A stretch of 21,714 bases of DNA. It comes from Cerioporus squamosus. Lineage: Eukaryota > Basidiomycota > Agaricomycetes > Polyporales > Polyporaceae. Within the stretch, counting starts at the first letter, position 1; each line of letters begins with the position of its first letter. The position numbers and the translations under genes are program-made. The notes beneath the pieces were generated by a model. It saw only the letters and a list, made by a program, of their open reading frames with translations, was not told the origin of the DNA and did no database searches. This document shows, piece after piece, positions 19,577 through 21,714 of this stretch. The DNA is taken from assembly GCA_022592435.1 (NCBI GenBank), contig JABYQS010000461.1:1-21714 (forward strand). Reading direction: 5' to 3'.

Positions 19577-20023
19577 AGACAACCTATCCGCCTCTGTGGG
19601 ACATCAACCTCTTCAACGACCACTCGATAAGAACGCGACGCACCAGGTCAAGGTCGTTTAAGGGCGTGGTTGGGGTGCACAATGGATAGCAGCACAATGT
19701 ACTTATCTGTATCATATGACGTTTGACCTGACTTTCGATGGGTTGCACTCCTGCGAGCCTGCCATACGCTGCAGGTCGAGGAACGGATTACTGAAGGGAG
19801 AACGAACGAATTGTCAGGATTGAACGGACTGTGCGGGCTAGATAGGACGCCCATGTGCGATAAGATTGGATGGCTGCTAACCTCATATTTTCAGTCAGCA
19901 TCGGGTCCGATCTGACATACGGCCTGGTATCTGACTTATTTCCCTTCTCTCCCTTTGACCACCACGACCTTCGCCTCTCTTCTGAATACCTCTCTCCGAC
20001 ATCCTAGATCCCACCGGAAGACG
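19577..20023. other. AKR-NMD3 intergenic region
   Basis: About 450 bases with no gene. The first half should hold the AKR 3' UTR. The second half is pyrimidine-rich just before NMD3 (TTTCCCTTCTCTCCC and CCTCTCTTC), a usual core-promoter/5' UTR feature in these fungi. No TATA box or other clear site is seen. Confidence 0.45.
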
Positions 20024-21714
20024 ATGAGTTTGTGCCCGCACCCGCGGTACATCGGTACTTGCGCAGACTGCGGTACGCCTATAGTCCCGAACTCCGCAAA
20101 CCTTTGCGTTGCGTGCCTACGGAATACGGTGGACATCACGGAGGAATACCAAAACAAGGTGCGTATTAACTTCCGTCGATCGTGCGCAGGATACTCACAG
20201 CGCGCCAGCTTCATCTCGTTCTGCCGCAACTGCGAACGCTTTCTGTCTCCCCCGCCAGTTGGATGATCGCCCAGCCCAGAGTCTCAGGAACTCCTCGCGC
20301 TCTGTCTCAAGAAGCTCAAAGGTCTCAACAAGGTGCGCCTCACCGAGGCGCACTTCATCTGGACCGAGCCGCATTCAAAACGCCTCCGAGTCTCCCTCAC
20401 GATCCAGAAGGAGGTCCTAACGGCGACGATCCTCGAGAAGTCTTCGAGATCGAGTACCTTGTCCAGCACGGCCAGTGTCCGGACTGCGCGAAGCTCGCCG
20501 CGAAGAATACATGGAAGCGGTTGTTGCAGGTCCGGCAGAAGGTCCCGCACAAGCGGACGTTCCTCTTCCTCGAGCAGCTTATCCTCAAGCACGGTGCGCA
20601 AAAGGACACGATCTCCGTCAAGGAGGTCCGGGACGGGCTCGACCTTCTACAGCTCGCGCAGCCATGCGCAGAAGATGGTCGAGTTCTTGACGGGTGTGGT
20701 CCCTGTGCGGTACGTCTTCGAGCCTCTCTTTCTGCGTCCTCCTTCCAGGCTCACACAGATGCAGGTCCAAAGCGTCCGAACAGCTCCTCTCCGCTGACAC
20801 ACACACGAACACCGCAAACTTCAAGTACACGTACTCTGTCGAGATCACGCCGATCTGCAAGGACGACCTCGTCTGCATCCCCCCAAAGCTCGCGCGACAA
20901 ATGAGCGGCATCTCGCCCCTCACAGTCTGCGTCCGCGTCGGCAACTCGCTCCACTTCCTCGACCCGGCCACCCTGCAACGTGCGAGATCACGGCTCCGGT
21001 CTACTGGCGGACACCATTCGAGTCGCTCGCGAGCGTGACGGACCTGCGGGAGTTCACCGTGCTCGACGTCGAGCCGTCCGGGCAGACGCGCGGCAAGTGG
21101 GTGCTCGCAGACGCGCAGGTCGCGCTCTCGGGTGCGTTCCGCTCGCACGGCGCGGGCGGCGACGAGGACGGGATGGACTTTGAGTCGATGGGCGGCGCGC
21201 AGATCTTCCACACGTACGCACCTCGGCGGGATCCTGCAGCCGGGCGACTCTGCCCTGGTACTTCCTGACGAACGCGAACTTCAACTCGGATGACTCGCGA
21301 GTCTGCCCGCGCATCGGGTGCCGGATATCGTGCTGGTGAAGAAGGCGTACCCGAACCGGCGCAAGAAGAACAAGCCTCGCGCGTGGAAGCTGCGCAGCAT
21401 GGCGAAGGAGGCCGGCGAGGAGGGCGAGACCGGGCCGGGCGCGGAGTGGTGGGCCGGATGGGCGGGCGCGACCAGAAGAAGGTGGAGGAGGACTACGAAA
21501 TCTTCTTGCGGAGCTGGAGGAGGATGAGGAGATGCGCGGGGCGGTGAACATGTACCGGGCGAGGGACCACAAGCCGGGCTCGGGCTTGGCGGGTGGGAAG
21601 ACCAGGCGGAAAGGACAGTACGACATGGATGTCGACGAAGCAGGTGCTGCAGCCGCCGCAGCCGCCGCCGCACCGGAGGCGACGGACGACGAAGAGGAGC
21701 CCGACTTCCCGGAC
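20024..21714 (+). CDS. NMD3: NMD3, 60S ribosomal subunit nuclear export adaptor (partial, many small indels)
   Basis: Nmd3 binds the late pre-60S subunit and recruits Crm1 for export. Family blocks appear in order though in changing frames: CADCGTPIVPNSANLCVACLRN and FCRNCERFLSPP (Cys zinc motifs), ELLALCLKKLKGLNKVRLTE, AHFIWTEPHSKRL, FEIEYLVQHGQCPDC, KNTWKRLLQVRQKVPHKRT, AQKDTISVKEVRDGLD, MVEFLTGVVPVR, ADTHTNTANFKYTYSVEI, LTVCVRVGNSLHFLDPATLQ, FTVLDVEPSG, VLVKKAYPNRRKKNK, VEEDYEIFLR and DEEEPDFPD. Introns are 20159-20200 and 20710-20764. About 14 indels of 1-2 bases break the frame, near 20027, 20057, 20143, 20201, 20251, 20275, 20435, 20643, 20980, 21220, 21258, 21294, 21440 and 21511, mostly in G or C runs. 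The gene runs off the window before its stop; the missing C-terminus should contain the export signal. An Ala run is encoded at about 21646-21671. Residue conservation between indels is strong, so I favour consensus error over true decay. The start is uncertain because an indel falls right after the ATG. Confidence 0.88.

Noticed and set aside
1..21714. CRISPR array, prophage, bacterial operon or telomeric repeat
   Set aside because: No regularly spaced repeats, no (TTAGGG)n tract at either edge, and genes are intron-bearing eukaryotic nuclear genes.

Overview
The window looks like nuclear DNA of an Agaricomycete basidiomycete, possibly a polypore-type wood decayer; the order is inference. 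The reasons are GC-rich exons cut by many GT-AG introns of about 48-78 bp, a FunK1-type fungal protein kinase, and deeply conserved eukaryotic housekeeping proteins. Every convincing gene lies on the + strand.

Layout. (1) 618-3037: a decayed copy of the HAS1/DDX18 DEAD-box RNA helicase, with a nonsense codon, several indels and substitutions in helicase motifs, many of the CpG-transition type. Its fourth to last coding blocks are separated by a 622-bp intron. (2) 3038-5309: about 2.3 kb without a credible gene. It holds a 217-bp MITE-like element with 34-bp terminal inverted repeats, a CpG-poor TG/CA-rich stretch and a perfect 18-bp-arm hairpin. (3) 5310-9007: an intact five-exon gene for a long, mostly disordered protein with an N-terminal PCNA-binding (PIP) box and one C-terminal BRCT domain resembling microcephalin (MCPH1). 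(4) 9285-12622: an intact eight-exon MCM4 replicative helicase gene, with four MluI cell-cycle boxes (ACGCGT) in the 150 bp before its start. (5) 13942-16596: a FunK1 kinase gene with two one-base frameshifts. (6) 17040-17994: EFG1, an 18S rRNA-processing factor, with a CAAG duplication that shifts the frame. (7) 18346-19576: an aldo/keto reductase with one frameshift. (8) 20024-window end: NMD3, the 60S export adaptor, incomplete at the window edge and carrying about 14 small indels.

How the genes relate. The MCPH1-like gene and MCM4 form a head-to-tail S-phase/chromosome-maintenance pair, and both carry ACGCGT sites close to the start codon. HAS1, EFG1 and NMD3 are all ribosome-biogenesis genes. 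Intact and broken genes are sharply partitioned: 7.3 kb in the middle is clean, while every gene on either side contains indels. For NMD3, which is normally essential and here retains good protein conservation between indels, consensus sequence error is the likeliest cause. For the HAS1 copy, motif-killing CpG transitions argue for true decay. I found no clearly novel multi-gene system; the most interesting items are the PIP-box/BRCT protein, the MCB cluster, the HAS1 decay pattern and the MITE-like element.
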